Shown one piece after another: positions 55,824 through 64,000 of a stretch of 64,000 nucleotides of DNA. Made by a program: the position numbers and the translations under genes. Numbering within the stretch: position 1 is the stretch's first letter; each line of letters begins with the position of its first letter. Under the pieces are notes generated by a model that searched no databases, had not been told where the DNA came from, and saw only the letters and a program-made list of their open reading frames with translations. Origin of the DNA: Rhizobium sp. CIAT894 (GTDB taxonomy: Bacteria; Pseudomonadota; Alphaproteobacteria; Rhizobiales; Rhizobiaceae); contig NZ_CP020947.1 of the NCBI RefSeq assembly GCF_000172795.2, positions 3,748,501-3,812,500 on the forward strand, written 5' to 3'.

Positions 55824-56576
55824 TCAGAGCGGCAGGTCGGTGCCGAGTTCGCCCTGCGGCACGAAGCGCGCCGTTGGAATGATGGTAAGCGGCGGCAATG
55901 TGTCGTTGGGATTGCGCGAAAACATCATGCGTTGCTCGCTGGCGCTGGAGATGAAGAAGGGGTAGCGCGTCAACAGCTTTCGCCCGACCTCGATCACATT
56001 CGTCGACATCAGCGTCACGTCAACCCCGTAACTCTCCGCCAGTCGGCCGGGTACGATGGTATCGGCATAGAAGACCCGCTTGTAGAAGGCGGCATGCGGG
56101 GGCCGAACGGACTGAATAACGCGGTCCGCCCGGAAATAGGCTGCCGCAACGATGGCGGGTCTCAGTGTCAGATAGGGAACCCATGGCATGTTGGCGGTGA
56201 GTTCCGGATCGGCCGCGAAACGCGCCGGGTCGATCAAGGTCAGGCCGGCGTCCAAAAGCTCATCCATCGCCTCGGGAAAGGCTTCTCCGGATCGGCTGAC
56301 ACGATGCTCCGGCGTCACATAGTGAATTCTAATCGTACTGATCAGTTCACCATAATAGTACAGGCCGAAAATATAGGCATGACTGTCGAAATCGACATCG
56401 TCCAACAGACCTTCCGGGGCAAGCGACAACGCGCCGTGGGCCTTGTATGCCTTGTAGCGCAGCCGCTCCACCTCCTCCATGTCTTCGCTGCTCTCAACAC
56501 GGCGATATTCGACATGGTCCAAAATTTCCAGGATTTTCCTGCTGAAATCATTCCGCGTGAAAAGTGTTTCTGACAT
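55824..56576 (-). CDS. FeeM-like N-acyl amino acid synthase candidate
   Basis: 250 residues. N-terminal part VEERLRYKAY-type motif (DMEEVERLRYKAYKAHGALS) followed by IFGLYYYGELISTIRIHYVT, which corresponds to the RLR..Y and acceptor strands of LuxI-like and FeeM-type acyltransferases (GNAT-related fold). Later LTLIDPARFAADPEL and the LRPAIVAAAYFRADRVIQSV helix with FYKRVFYADTIVPGR, where acyl-carrier contacts lie in the family. There is no signal peptide. Such enzymes make long-chain N-acyl amino acids from acyl-ACP. The assignment is by motif and length and needs a profile search. Confidence 0.6.
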   Translation of the reverse strand: MSETLFTRNDFSRKILEILDHVEYRRVESSEDMEEVERLRYKAYKAHGALSLAPEGLLDDVDFDSHAYIFGLYYYGELISTIRIHYVTPEHRVSRSGEAFPEAMDELLDAGLTLIDPARFAADPELTANMPWVPYLTLRPAIVAAAYFRADRVIQSVRPPHAAFYKRVFYADTIVPGRLAESYGVDVTLMSTNVIEVGRKLLTRYPFFISSASEQRMMFSRNPNDTLPPLTIIPTARFVPQGELGTDLPL

Positions 56577-56721
56577 TCTCTCGATCCGCTCGTTAACGGA
56601 TCATTAATCATATGCGGGCGACATTTTCGCAAGGAAATCGGATAATTTCCGCTGTTTTTAAATCATTAAGGTTAACGCGGCCCGGTATGTTCAGCGCAAA
56701 AAACGGCCCGTGGCAGGGCGC

Positions 56722-59025
56722 TCAGGCGACCTTGTTGCGACGGCGTTGCACGACGCGGCGGCCGATGCCCTGCTGTAACAGCGTGATGTTCTTGGAAGGC
56801 ACTGGCTGCGAGAAAACATAGCCTTGCACAAGATCGGTGCTGCGGTGCTTGTTGAGCAGTGCAAGCTGCTCTTCGGTCTCGACGCCCTCGATGACGATCT
56901 TCAATCCCAGCTCGCGGGCGAGGTGGACCGTGCCGCGCAACAGCTTGAGGCGGCGGGTATCCTCGACGATATTGCGCACGAAGGAGCGGTCGATCTTGAC
57001 GATATCGAGCGGCAGCGTATCGAGATAGCTGAGGCTGGAGAAGCCGGTGCCGAAATCATCGATGGCGATGGTGATGCCGCGGGCCCTGAGCTCCGCCAGG
57101 ATGGCGCGCACCGCCGCCGGCTCGTCGATCAGGCAGCTTTCCGTCACTTCGAGGTGCAGCCGCGCTGCATCGAGGCCGGAATGGGCAAGCGCGTCGGAGA
57201 CCACCTGGAGGATGTCGGCATCGCGCAGATCGCGCGCCGAAAGGTTGACCGAGACGGCGATATGATCCGGCCAGTTCATGCATTCGCTACAGGCCTTGAA
57301 CAGCACGAAGCGGGTGATGTCTGAGATGATGCCCATATCCTCGGCGAGCCGGATGAAGACATCGGGCGGGATCGAGCCTTTCTCCGGGTGCACCCAGCGC
57401 GCTAAGGCCTCGGCACATTCGATCCGGGAACCGTCGGCCCGGAACATCGGCTGGAAGACGAGATGCAGCGCCTGCGCCGAAACCGCATCGCGCAGATCCG
57501 CCTTCAGCTTCTGCTGCTCGATATAGCGTCCATCCATCTCCCGCTCGAAGCCTGAAATACCGCCCTTGAAGCGCGACTTGCTTTCGAACAAGGCAAGATC
57601 CGCCTTGACGCTCCATTCGTCCATTGCGAAGGCAGTACTTTCGAGGATCGCGTAGCCGGCGCTCAGCGAAACGAGGAAGGTCAGCTGATCGACCTCGTAG
57701 TTGCCCTGGATCGCGGCGTGTACGCGGCGGATCTCGATATCGAGCGAAGCCGGCTCCTTCGCGTGCGGGAAGAACAGGATGAACTGGTCGCCCATCAGCC
57801 GCCCGAGAACGGCGTTGCCGCAGGCCTGCTTGATGCGGGCGGCGATGGCGCAGAGCAGATGATCGCCGATGACGTGACCGCGCATGTCGTTGACATGTTT
57901 GAATTCGTCGATATCGAGAACCATGAAGCCGAGTGGTCCGGATTTGCGCTGATGCTTGGTGAGATACTCCTGCACCAGCTGCCCGAAATATTCCCGGTTC
58001 GGCAGGCCGGTCAGCGCATCGAAGCGGACCATGTGCATGATCTTCTGTTCTGCCTTCACCCGGCTCGACACATCTTCGAAGATCAGCACGGCGCCGCCAT
58101 CGGCCCTTCGGCTGGCGGAGAATTCGAGCGACAGGCCTTCGGGAAAATGAATGAGTGTGCGCGACAGGTTGCCTTCGGCGACCTGGGTCAGCTGGCGCAG
58201 GATGAGTTCCGGCTGCGAGGCGTCCATGAAGCTGTAGCGCGCGCCATAGCGCAGCACGGCGCCGAGGTCGCGCTCCTTCAGTCGCTCCGGCGCACCGATC
58301 TTCAGAAGCTCGCAGGCCTTGCGGTTGACGACCTGGATGCGGTTTTCGGCATCGACCATGACGAGGCCATGCGGCATGTTGTTGAGTGCCGTGTCGAAGC
58401 GGTCGGCGATGATGGTGATTTCCCGGCGCGCGATGACATTCTCGTAGAGAAACTCGCGCACGCCATTCGCCATGGCCCGGGTCGTCAGCCAGAAGGGAAT
58501 GAGGAAGATCGACAGCAGGCCACGATAAAAATCCATTGCCAGCAGGCTGCCGACGATCATCGGCAGGCAGCAGAAGAACGTCTGGAGGTCGACTGCGAAG
58601 CGCGAGCCGTAGTTGCGGCCGACGACGGAAACCATGGTCGCCATGGTGACGGAAATGCAGGCAAGCTCGGCAAAGGAATCATGCACGACGAAGATGGCAT
58701 AGCCGCTGGCGATGCCGAGCAGCGCGGTGGTGCAGGCTCCGCTGGCAACGAGAATCCACTCCCAGCGCTCGATTCCGGCGCGCGACAGGCTCTGCTTGTC
58801 GACACGATCGAACTGCCGGAAGATGGCCATGCGAGCGCCGAAGACCAGAAGGAAGGCGGCCGAGAGCAGGATGTAGATGGAGTATTGCGTCTTGGCAGCC
58901 ACCGCAAGGCACGTTGCAACATGCACGATGACGCCGACAAGAAGCGTCATGCGGTTCCCGGAGAGGGAACTCACAAACGACAGATACACATCTAAAGGGA
59001 CCCTGTTCGGGTTATCTGGCTTCAT
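56722..59025 (-). CDS. Membrane GGDEF-EAL protein, probable cyclic-di-GMP phosphodiesterase
   Basis: 767 residues from the ATG at 59025 (MKPDNPNRVPLDVYLSFVSS); a start at 59148 would add 41 poorly supported residues. N-terminal membrane region with about six helices, a PAS-like segment (ALNNMPHGLVMVDAENRIQV), a GGDEF domain starting DALTGLPNREYFGQL, and an EAL domain. The GGDEF signature is replaced by MGDQF (near 57783-57797), so cyclase activity is unlikely. EAL residues are intact: AEALARW, NLSARDL, EVTES, DDFGTGFSSLSYL, KIDRSFV, EGVETEEQ and QGYVFSQP. It should hydrolyse cyclic-di-GMP and affect motility or biofilm. Confidence 0.9.
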   Translation of the reverse strand: MKPDNPNRVPLDVYLSFVSSLSGNRMTLLVGVIVHVATCLAVAAKTQYSIYILLSAAFLLVFGARMAIFRQFDRVDKQSLSRAGIERWEWILVASGACTTALLGIASGYAIFVVHDSFAELACISVTMATMVSVVGRNYGSRFAVDLQTFFCCLPMIVGSLLAMDFYRGLLSIFLIPFWLTTRAMANGVREFLYENVIARREITIIADRFDTALNNMPHGLVMVDAENRIQVVNRKACELLKIGAPERLKERDLGAVLRYGARYSFMDASQPELILRQLTQVAEGNLSRTLIHFPEGLSLEFSASRRADGGAVLIFEDVSSRVKAEQKIMHMVRFDALTGLPNREYFGQLVQEYLTKHQRKSGPLGFMVLDIDEFKHVNDMRGHVIGDHLLCAIAARIKQACGNAVLGRLMGDQFILFFPHAKEPASLDIEIRRVHAAIQGNYEVDQLTFLVSLSAGYAILESTAFAMDEWSVKADLALFESKSRFKGGISGFEREMDGRYIEQQKLKADLRDAVSAQALHLVFQPMFRADGSRIECAEALARWVHPEKGSIPPDVFIRLAEDMGIISDITRFVLFKACSECMNWPDHIAVSVNLSARDLRDADILQVVSDALAHSGLDAARLHLEVTESCLIDEPAAVRAILAELRARGITIAIDDFGTGFSSLSYLDTLPLDIVKIDRSFVRNIVEDTRRLKLLRGTVHLARELGLKIVIEGVETEEQLALLNKHRSTDLVQGYVFSQPVPSKNITLLQQGIGRRVVQRRRNKVA

Positions 59026-59354
59026 CCACACTTTCCCTGTGCGCGGGGATTCTAAGCCCAACCCTTTAAAAATTGATTTCAATGGAATCAAACATTTGGT
59101 CAAATTTTCTAAAACCATAGGATGAACTGCACAGCCTACACGCGGCACTGCAGCCTGTCGGCGAGATTATGGAAATATTTTATCCACGCCTGGGTTGCTG
59201 AAACATTCGACGCTCATCCGGGCCGGCCTGCGTGCCTAAGACTATGCGCCAATGCCAGGCATTTATCCTTCCAATTTCAAAGGCCGTGGTCTACATCGAG
59301 TGCAAGAGGGAAAACTGCCGGAAAACCGGCAGGACAAGAACAAAGGGGAGGCGA
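59026..59354. other. Divergent region, GGDEF/EAL gene and TRAP dctQ
   Basis: About 330 bp between divergent genes with AT-rich segments at 59060-59110. It should hold both promoters. No clear operator, RNA or small gene was recognised. Confidence 0.4.
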
Positions 59355-59894
59355 ATGTCGGTGTTCCTGGCCGCCAGTCGGCTGATCGACGCGATCAGCC
59401 AGTTCATGGGCAAAATTGCCGAATATATGGTGCTGTTCTGCTGTCTGATCAGCGCCGGAAACGCCATTGTTCGCTATGCCATGAACTACAGTTCGAATGG
59501 CTGGCTGGAGATCCAGTGGTATCTCTTCGCCTTCGTCGTCATGCTCGGCGCCTCGCATGCGCTTCGCAACAACGAGCATGTCCGCGTCGATCTGATCTAT
59601 GGTTCGGTTTCCGACAAGGCGAAGATCTGGATCGACATCGTCGGCCTCCTAATCTTCCTCATCCCCGTCTGCGTCTTCCTTACCTGGCTATGCTGGCCTT
59701 TCTTCACCCTCTCCTACCAGCAGGGTGAAATATCGGGCAATGCCGGCGGGCTGATCCGCTGGCCCGTCAAACTGATCCTTGTTGCCGGTTTCGCGCTGCT
59801 TTCCCTTCAGGGTGTCTCGGAACTGATCAAGCGGATCGCTGCCCTCACCGGCCAAATCAGCATCGACACCAAATACGAAAAGCCGCTGCAGTAG
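59355..59894 (+). CDS. dctQ: TRAP transporter, small membrane subunit (DctQ)
   Basis: 179 residues from the ATG at 59355, after GGGGAGGCGA. Four transmembrane helices with the DctQ hallmarks: LISAGNAIVRYAMNYSSNG, WLEIQWYLFAFVVMLGASHA, and LRNNEHVRVDLIYGSVSDKA, the last containing the conserved H-V-R-V-D turn. With DctM it forms the sodium-dependent transport unit fed by a periplasmic binding protein. Twenty bases separate it from dctM. Confidence 0.93.
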   Translation: MSVFLAASRLIDAISQFMGKIAEYMVLFCCLISAGNAIVRYAMNYSSNGWLEIQWYLFAFVVMLGASHALRNNEHVRVDLIYGSVSDKAKIWIDIVGLLIFLIPVCVFLTWLCWPFFTLSYQQGEISGNAGGLIRWPVKLILVAGFALLSLQGVSELIKRIAALTGQISIDTKYEKPLQ

Positions 59895-59914
59895 CGCGCC
59901 CGGGAGGAACGGTT

Positions 59915-61402
59915 TTGTTTGATTTCGGCATCATTCCGCCGGCCATGTTCCTGGGCATGGTCATTTTCATGCTCTACGGCTTTCCGGTCGCTTTTTCGCT
60001 CGCCGCCGTCGGCATGTTCTTCGGCATCATCGGCATCATCACCGGCCATTTCAGCGAAGCGTTTCTGCAAGCGCTGCCGCTGCGCTTTTTCGGCATCGTC
60101 TCCAACGACCTCTTGCTCGCCATTCCCTTCTTCACCTTCATGGGAGCGATATTGGAACGCTGCGGCCTTGCCGAGGATCTGCTCGAAGGCACCGGCAAAC
60201 TCTTCGGCAGCATACCCGGCGGCCTCGCCTATGCCGTCATCCTCGTCGGCGCTGTCCTCGGCGCGATCACCGGCACGGTGGCCGCCTCGGTCATCACCAT
60301 GGGGGTGATCTCGCTGCCGATCATGCTGCGTTACGGCTACAGTCCGCGCCTTGCCACCGGCGTCATTGCCGCCTCCGGCACGATCACCCAGGTGATCCCA
60401 CCCTCGCTCGTGCTCGTCGTCCTCGCCGACCAGCTCGGCAGATCGGTCGGCGACATGTATCTCGGCGCCATCGGCCCCTCGATCCTGCAGGTGACGATCT
60501 TCGTGCTCTTCATCCTGGTGATGTCGATCATCCGGCCGAAATTGATGCCGCCGCTGCCGAAGGAGGTGCGCGGCGAATTCGACTGGGCGCTCCTCGCGAA
60601 GGTGCTGATGGGCATGGTGCCCTCGATCGTGCTGATCTTCCTCGTGCTCGGCACCATCTTCATGGGCCTTGCGACGCCGACCGAAGCAGGCGCGCTCGGC
60701 GTCGTCGGCGCCATGGCGCTCGCGGCCCTCAATCGCCGCCTCACCTGGCCGCTGATTCGCGAAGCGATGACGTCGACCACCCACATCACATCGATGGTGG
60801 TGATGATCCTGATCGGCTCCACCTGTTTCAGCCTGGTGTTCCAGGGCATGGACGGCTCGCGCTGGATCGAGCACATGCTGTCGGGCATTCCCGGCGGCCC
60901 GGTCGGTTTTCTGATCTTCGTCAACATCTTCATCTTCGTGCTCGCCTTCTTCCTCGATTTCTTCGAGATCGCCTTCATCGTCATCCCGATGCTCGCCCCC
61001 GTCGCCTCCAGCCTCGGCATCGACCTGATCTGGTTCGGCGTCTTGATCTGCGTCAACATGCAGACGAGCTTCATGCACCCGCCCTTCGGCTTCGCGCTGT
61101 TCTATCTGCGCTCGATCGCCGGCAAGGAGGTCAAAACCTCGGATATCTATATGGGCGCGCTTCCCTGGGTCGGCATGCAGCTGATCCTGGTGGCGATCGT
61201 GATCTTCTGGCCGCAATCGGTAACCTATTGGCTGGACCATGGCCCGAAGGTCGATCCGAACTCGATCAAGATCGAAGTCCCGGGCTTTGGCAGCCCGCTT
61301 GGCCTGCCGCCGATAGGCGGCGGCAGCGGCTCGCCGCAGATCCCCGGCCTCACCCTGCCGCCGCTCGGCCTGCCGGGAGCGCCGCCGGCGCCCGCCAAAT
61401 AG
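59915..61402 (+). CDS. dctM: TRAP transporter, large membrane subunit (DctM)
   Basis: 495 residues from a TTG start at 59915, after GGGAGGAAC. About 12 transmembrane segments, with the DctM motifs GFPVAFSLAAVGMFFGIIGI, GAVLGAITGTVAASVITMGV, and PPLPKEVRGEF, and GLATPTEAGALGVVGAM. The last 45 residues are an unusual Pro/Gly-rich tail (GFGSPLGLPPIGGGSGSP and GLTLPPLGLPGAPPAPAK) absent from most DctM proteins. Partner of dctQ. A strong terminator follows. Confidence 0.94.
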   Translation: MFDFGIIPPAMFLGMVIFMLYGFPVAFSLAAVGMFFGIIGIITGHFSEAFLQALPLRFFGIVSNDLLLAIPFFTFMGAILERCGLAEDLLEGTGKLFGSIPGGLAYAVILVGAVLGAITGTVAASVITMGVISLPIMLRYGYSPRLATGVIAASGTITQVIPPSLVLVVLADQLGRSVGDMYLGAIGPSILQVTIFVLFILVMSIIRPKLMPPLPKEVRGEFDWALLAKVLMGMVPSIVLIFLVLGTIFMGLATPTEAGALGVVGAMALAALNRRLTWPLIREAMTSTTHITSMVVMILIGSTCFSLVFQGMDGSRWIEHMLSGIPGGPVGFLIFVNIFIFVLAFFLDFFEIAFIVIPMLAPVASSLGIDLIWFGVLICVNMQTSFMHPPFGFALFYLRSIAGKEVKTSDIYMGALPWVGMQLILVAIVIFWPQSVTYWLDHGPKVDPNSIKIEVPGFGSPLGLPPIGGGSGSPQIPGLTLPPLGLPGAPPAPAK

Positions 61403-61412
61403 CGTCACAAAG

Positions 61413-61443
61413 AAAACCCCCGGACCGAAGATCCGGGGGTTTT
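61413..61443. terminator. Bidirectional terminator between dctM and dctP
   Basis: Stem AAAACCCCCGGA (61413-61424) and TCCGGGGGTTTT (61432-61443), fully paired, with A-run and T-run flanks. Stops both convergent transcripts. Confidence 0.92.
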
Positions 61444-61475
61444 GTTATCCGTGGAAATCAAGCGTCAGCGAAAGC

Positions 61476-62875
<1,400 letters not shown>

Positions 62876-63655
62876 ATGACGAAACCGATCGTTGCCATTC
62901 CTGCCGATATCCGCAGCTTCGACGGCGCGACCTGGCATGCCGTGCAGCATCAATATGTGAGTGCCGCGTTGAATGCAGCCGGCGTCATGGCCTTCATCGT
63001 CCCGGCCTTCGAGGCAGGCTACGACACCGACGCCATCCTCGACCGCGTCGACGGCCTCCTGGTTTCCGGCTCGGCCAGCAATGTGCATCCCTCCCTCTAC
63101 GGCGCCGAGGCCAATGACAAGGACGGCCCCTTCGACCCCGCCCGCGACGCCACCAGCCTGCCGCTCATCCGCCGCGCCATCGACCGCGCCATCCCATTGC
63201 TTGCCATCTGCCGCGGCATCCAGGAGCTGAACGTCGCGCTAGGCGGTTCGCTCGCAAGCGAGATCCAGGAGCAGCCTGGCATCTGGGACCATCGCCGGCC
63301 GGAAGGCGTCGACCGCGACGGCATGTACGCCATTCGCCAAAGCGTCCACATCAAGGAGGGATCCTGCATCGCGGGCATTCTCGGTTCGGGCGAAGTCCGC
63401 GTGAACTCCCTGCATCGCCAGGCGATCGCCCGCACCGCGCCCCGTCTGCAGGTGGAAGCGATCGCCGAGGACGGCACGGTGGAGGCCGTCTCCGTCATCG
63501 ACGCCAAGGCCTTTGCCGTCGGCGTGCAATGGCATCCGGAATACTGGGCCGAAACCGACAAGCCGTCGAATAAGCTGTTTGCCGCTTTCGGCGACGCCGT
63601 CCGCAGCCATGCCGCCTGCGAGCTGCCGGTCATCCCGGCGCAGGCGATCGCCTGA
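62876..63655 (+). CDS. Class I glutamine-amidotransferase-like hydrolase (peptidase C26, PuuD-like)
   Basis: 259 residues from the ATG at 62876 (MTKPIVAIPADIRSFDGATW). Nucleophile Cys in LLAICRGIQELNVALGGSLA, His-Glu pair in VGVQWHPEYW, and GLLVSGSASNVHPSLYG as the usual oxyanion and substrate loop. Matches gamma-glutamyl-gamma-aminobutyrate hydrolase and related enzymes that cleave gamma-glutamyl bonds, for example in putrescine breakdown. No putrescine genes adjoin it, so the substrate is unproven. Confidence 0.88.
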   Translation: MTKPIVAIPADIRSFDGATWHAVQHQYVSAALNAAGVMAFIVPAFEAGYDTDAILDRVDGLLVSGSASNVHPSLYGAEANDKDGPFDPARDATSLPLIRRAIDRAIPLLAICRGIQELNVALGGSLASEIQEQPGIWDHRRPEGVDRDGMYAIRQSVHIKEGSCIAGILGSGEVRVNSLHRQAIARTAPRLQVEAIAEDGTVEAVSVIDAKAFAVGVQWHPEYWAETDKPSNKLFAAFGDAVRSHAACELPVIPAQAIA

Positions 63656-63704
63656 CGGCGCGACGCCGGCGCGCCATCAGGCTCGCTGAGCGTAGTTGGA
63701 ACGA

Positions 63705-64000
63705 TCAATGATGATCGTCGTCCTCGTCGTCATGCTCATGCTTGAGCCAGGTGCAAAGCTCGGCCGGCAGCAGTTTTTCATAGGCGTCGTCGCTGCCGAC
63801 GAATTTCCCGAGATCCTTGACGCTGACGAAGCCGACATTCGGAAATTCCTTCGCTGCGCTGCGCAGGAAATCGAAGCGCTCGTCACCAATGCCGACCATG
63901 ACGTAGTAGATCTGCGATTCGGCACGCTCGGCCTTTTGCAGCAGTTCCCAGGCCGCGTCCCGGTCGGCATTTTCGCCATCCGTGAGGAAATAGTTGATCG
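63705..64000 (-). CDS. von Willebrand A / TerF-like protein, C-terminal part
   Basis: Read from the right edge on the minus strand; the 5' part lies outside the window. Visible is YFLTDGENADRDAAWELLQK, then SQIYYVMVGIGDERFDFLRS and FVSVKDLGKFVGSDD, which match the second half of a TerF/TerY-type von Willebrand A domain (strand, then GxG and F-x-F-L helix). The product ends in a His/Asp/Glu cluster, HEHDDEDDDHH. Relatives are found in tellurium-resistance and stress clusters, but nothing of that kind adjoins it here. Confidence 0.72.
   Translation of the reverse strand, partial: INYFLTDGENADRDAAWELLQKAERAESQIYYVMVGIGDERFDFLRSAAKEFPNVGFVSVKDLGKFVGSDDAYEKLLPAELCTWLKHEHDDEDDDHH

Overview
The window is a GC-rich (about 60%) alphaproteobacterial chromosome segment, most likely from a Rhizobium of the etli/leguminosarum type. 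The reasons are a RopA-like porin, the intact glgPBCA-pgm-glgX block, a soxBDAG operon, split pntAA/pntAB/pntB genes behind a short aa3-oxidase subunit IV gene, and intergenic repeats of the rhizobial mosaic (RIME-like) type. No rRNA, tRNA, CRISPR array, prophage or intact insertion sequence was seen.

Layout, left to right. 1-4.6 kb: 3' end of a porin, a small secreted protein, a degenerate nuclease-like membrane protein, two tiny unknown genes, a DUF475 (TerC-like) membrane protein and a DUF1127-like small gene whose terminator has been split by a palindromic element. 4.8-7.8 kb: a tctCBA-type tripartite tricarboxylate transporter on the minus strand. 8.3-13.1 kb: a beta-helix protein, an ABC-type binding protein, and a divergent carbamoyltransferase whose 3' end is duplicated around a small AT-richer islet. 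13.3-17.3 kb: a TPR adenylate cyclase and a TctD/TctE-like two-component pair. 17.4-25.4 kb: a transglutaminase-DUF2126 / permuted ATP-grasp-alpha-E / transglutaminase cluster, a predicted but poorly characterised peptide-forming system, followed by a TadG-like von Willebrand protein.

25.7-36.7 kb is the complete glycogen operon: glgC and glgA make glycogen from glucose-1-phosphate, glgB branches it, glgP and glgX take it apart, and pgm links the pool to glucose-6-phosphate. 36.8-43.0 kb holds a MaoC-like hydratase, a glyoxalase-fold protein and soxBDAG (sarcosine oxidation to glycine and a one-carbon unit). 43.2-49.7 kb holds a second copy of the palindrome, a FecR-domain protein, two divergent adenylate cyclases (one CHASE2, one with a haem-c sensor), rpsU and a TPR lipoprotein. 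49.9-55.6 kb holds an HWE kinase, a DUF992 protein, proton-translocating transhydrogenase and the oxidase subunit. 55.8-62.6 kb holds a FeeM-like acyl-amino-acid synthase candidate, a GGDEF/EAL protein with a broken GGDEF site, and a TRAP transporter whose binding-protein gene converges on its membrane genes. The right end holds a class I glutamine-amidotransferase-like hydrolase and a truncated von Willebrand protein.

Signalling is dense: three class III cyclases with different sensor modules, two histidine kinases, a response regulator and a cyclic-di-GMP phosphodiesterase candidate lie within 46 kb. The points most worth following up are the haem-c cyclase, the ATP-grasp/transglutaminase cluster, the mini-palindrome inserted in a terminator loop, the carbamoyltransferase duplication, and the FeeM-like gene beside the EAL gene.
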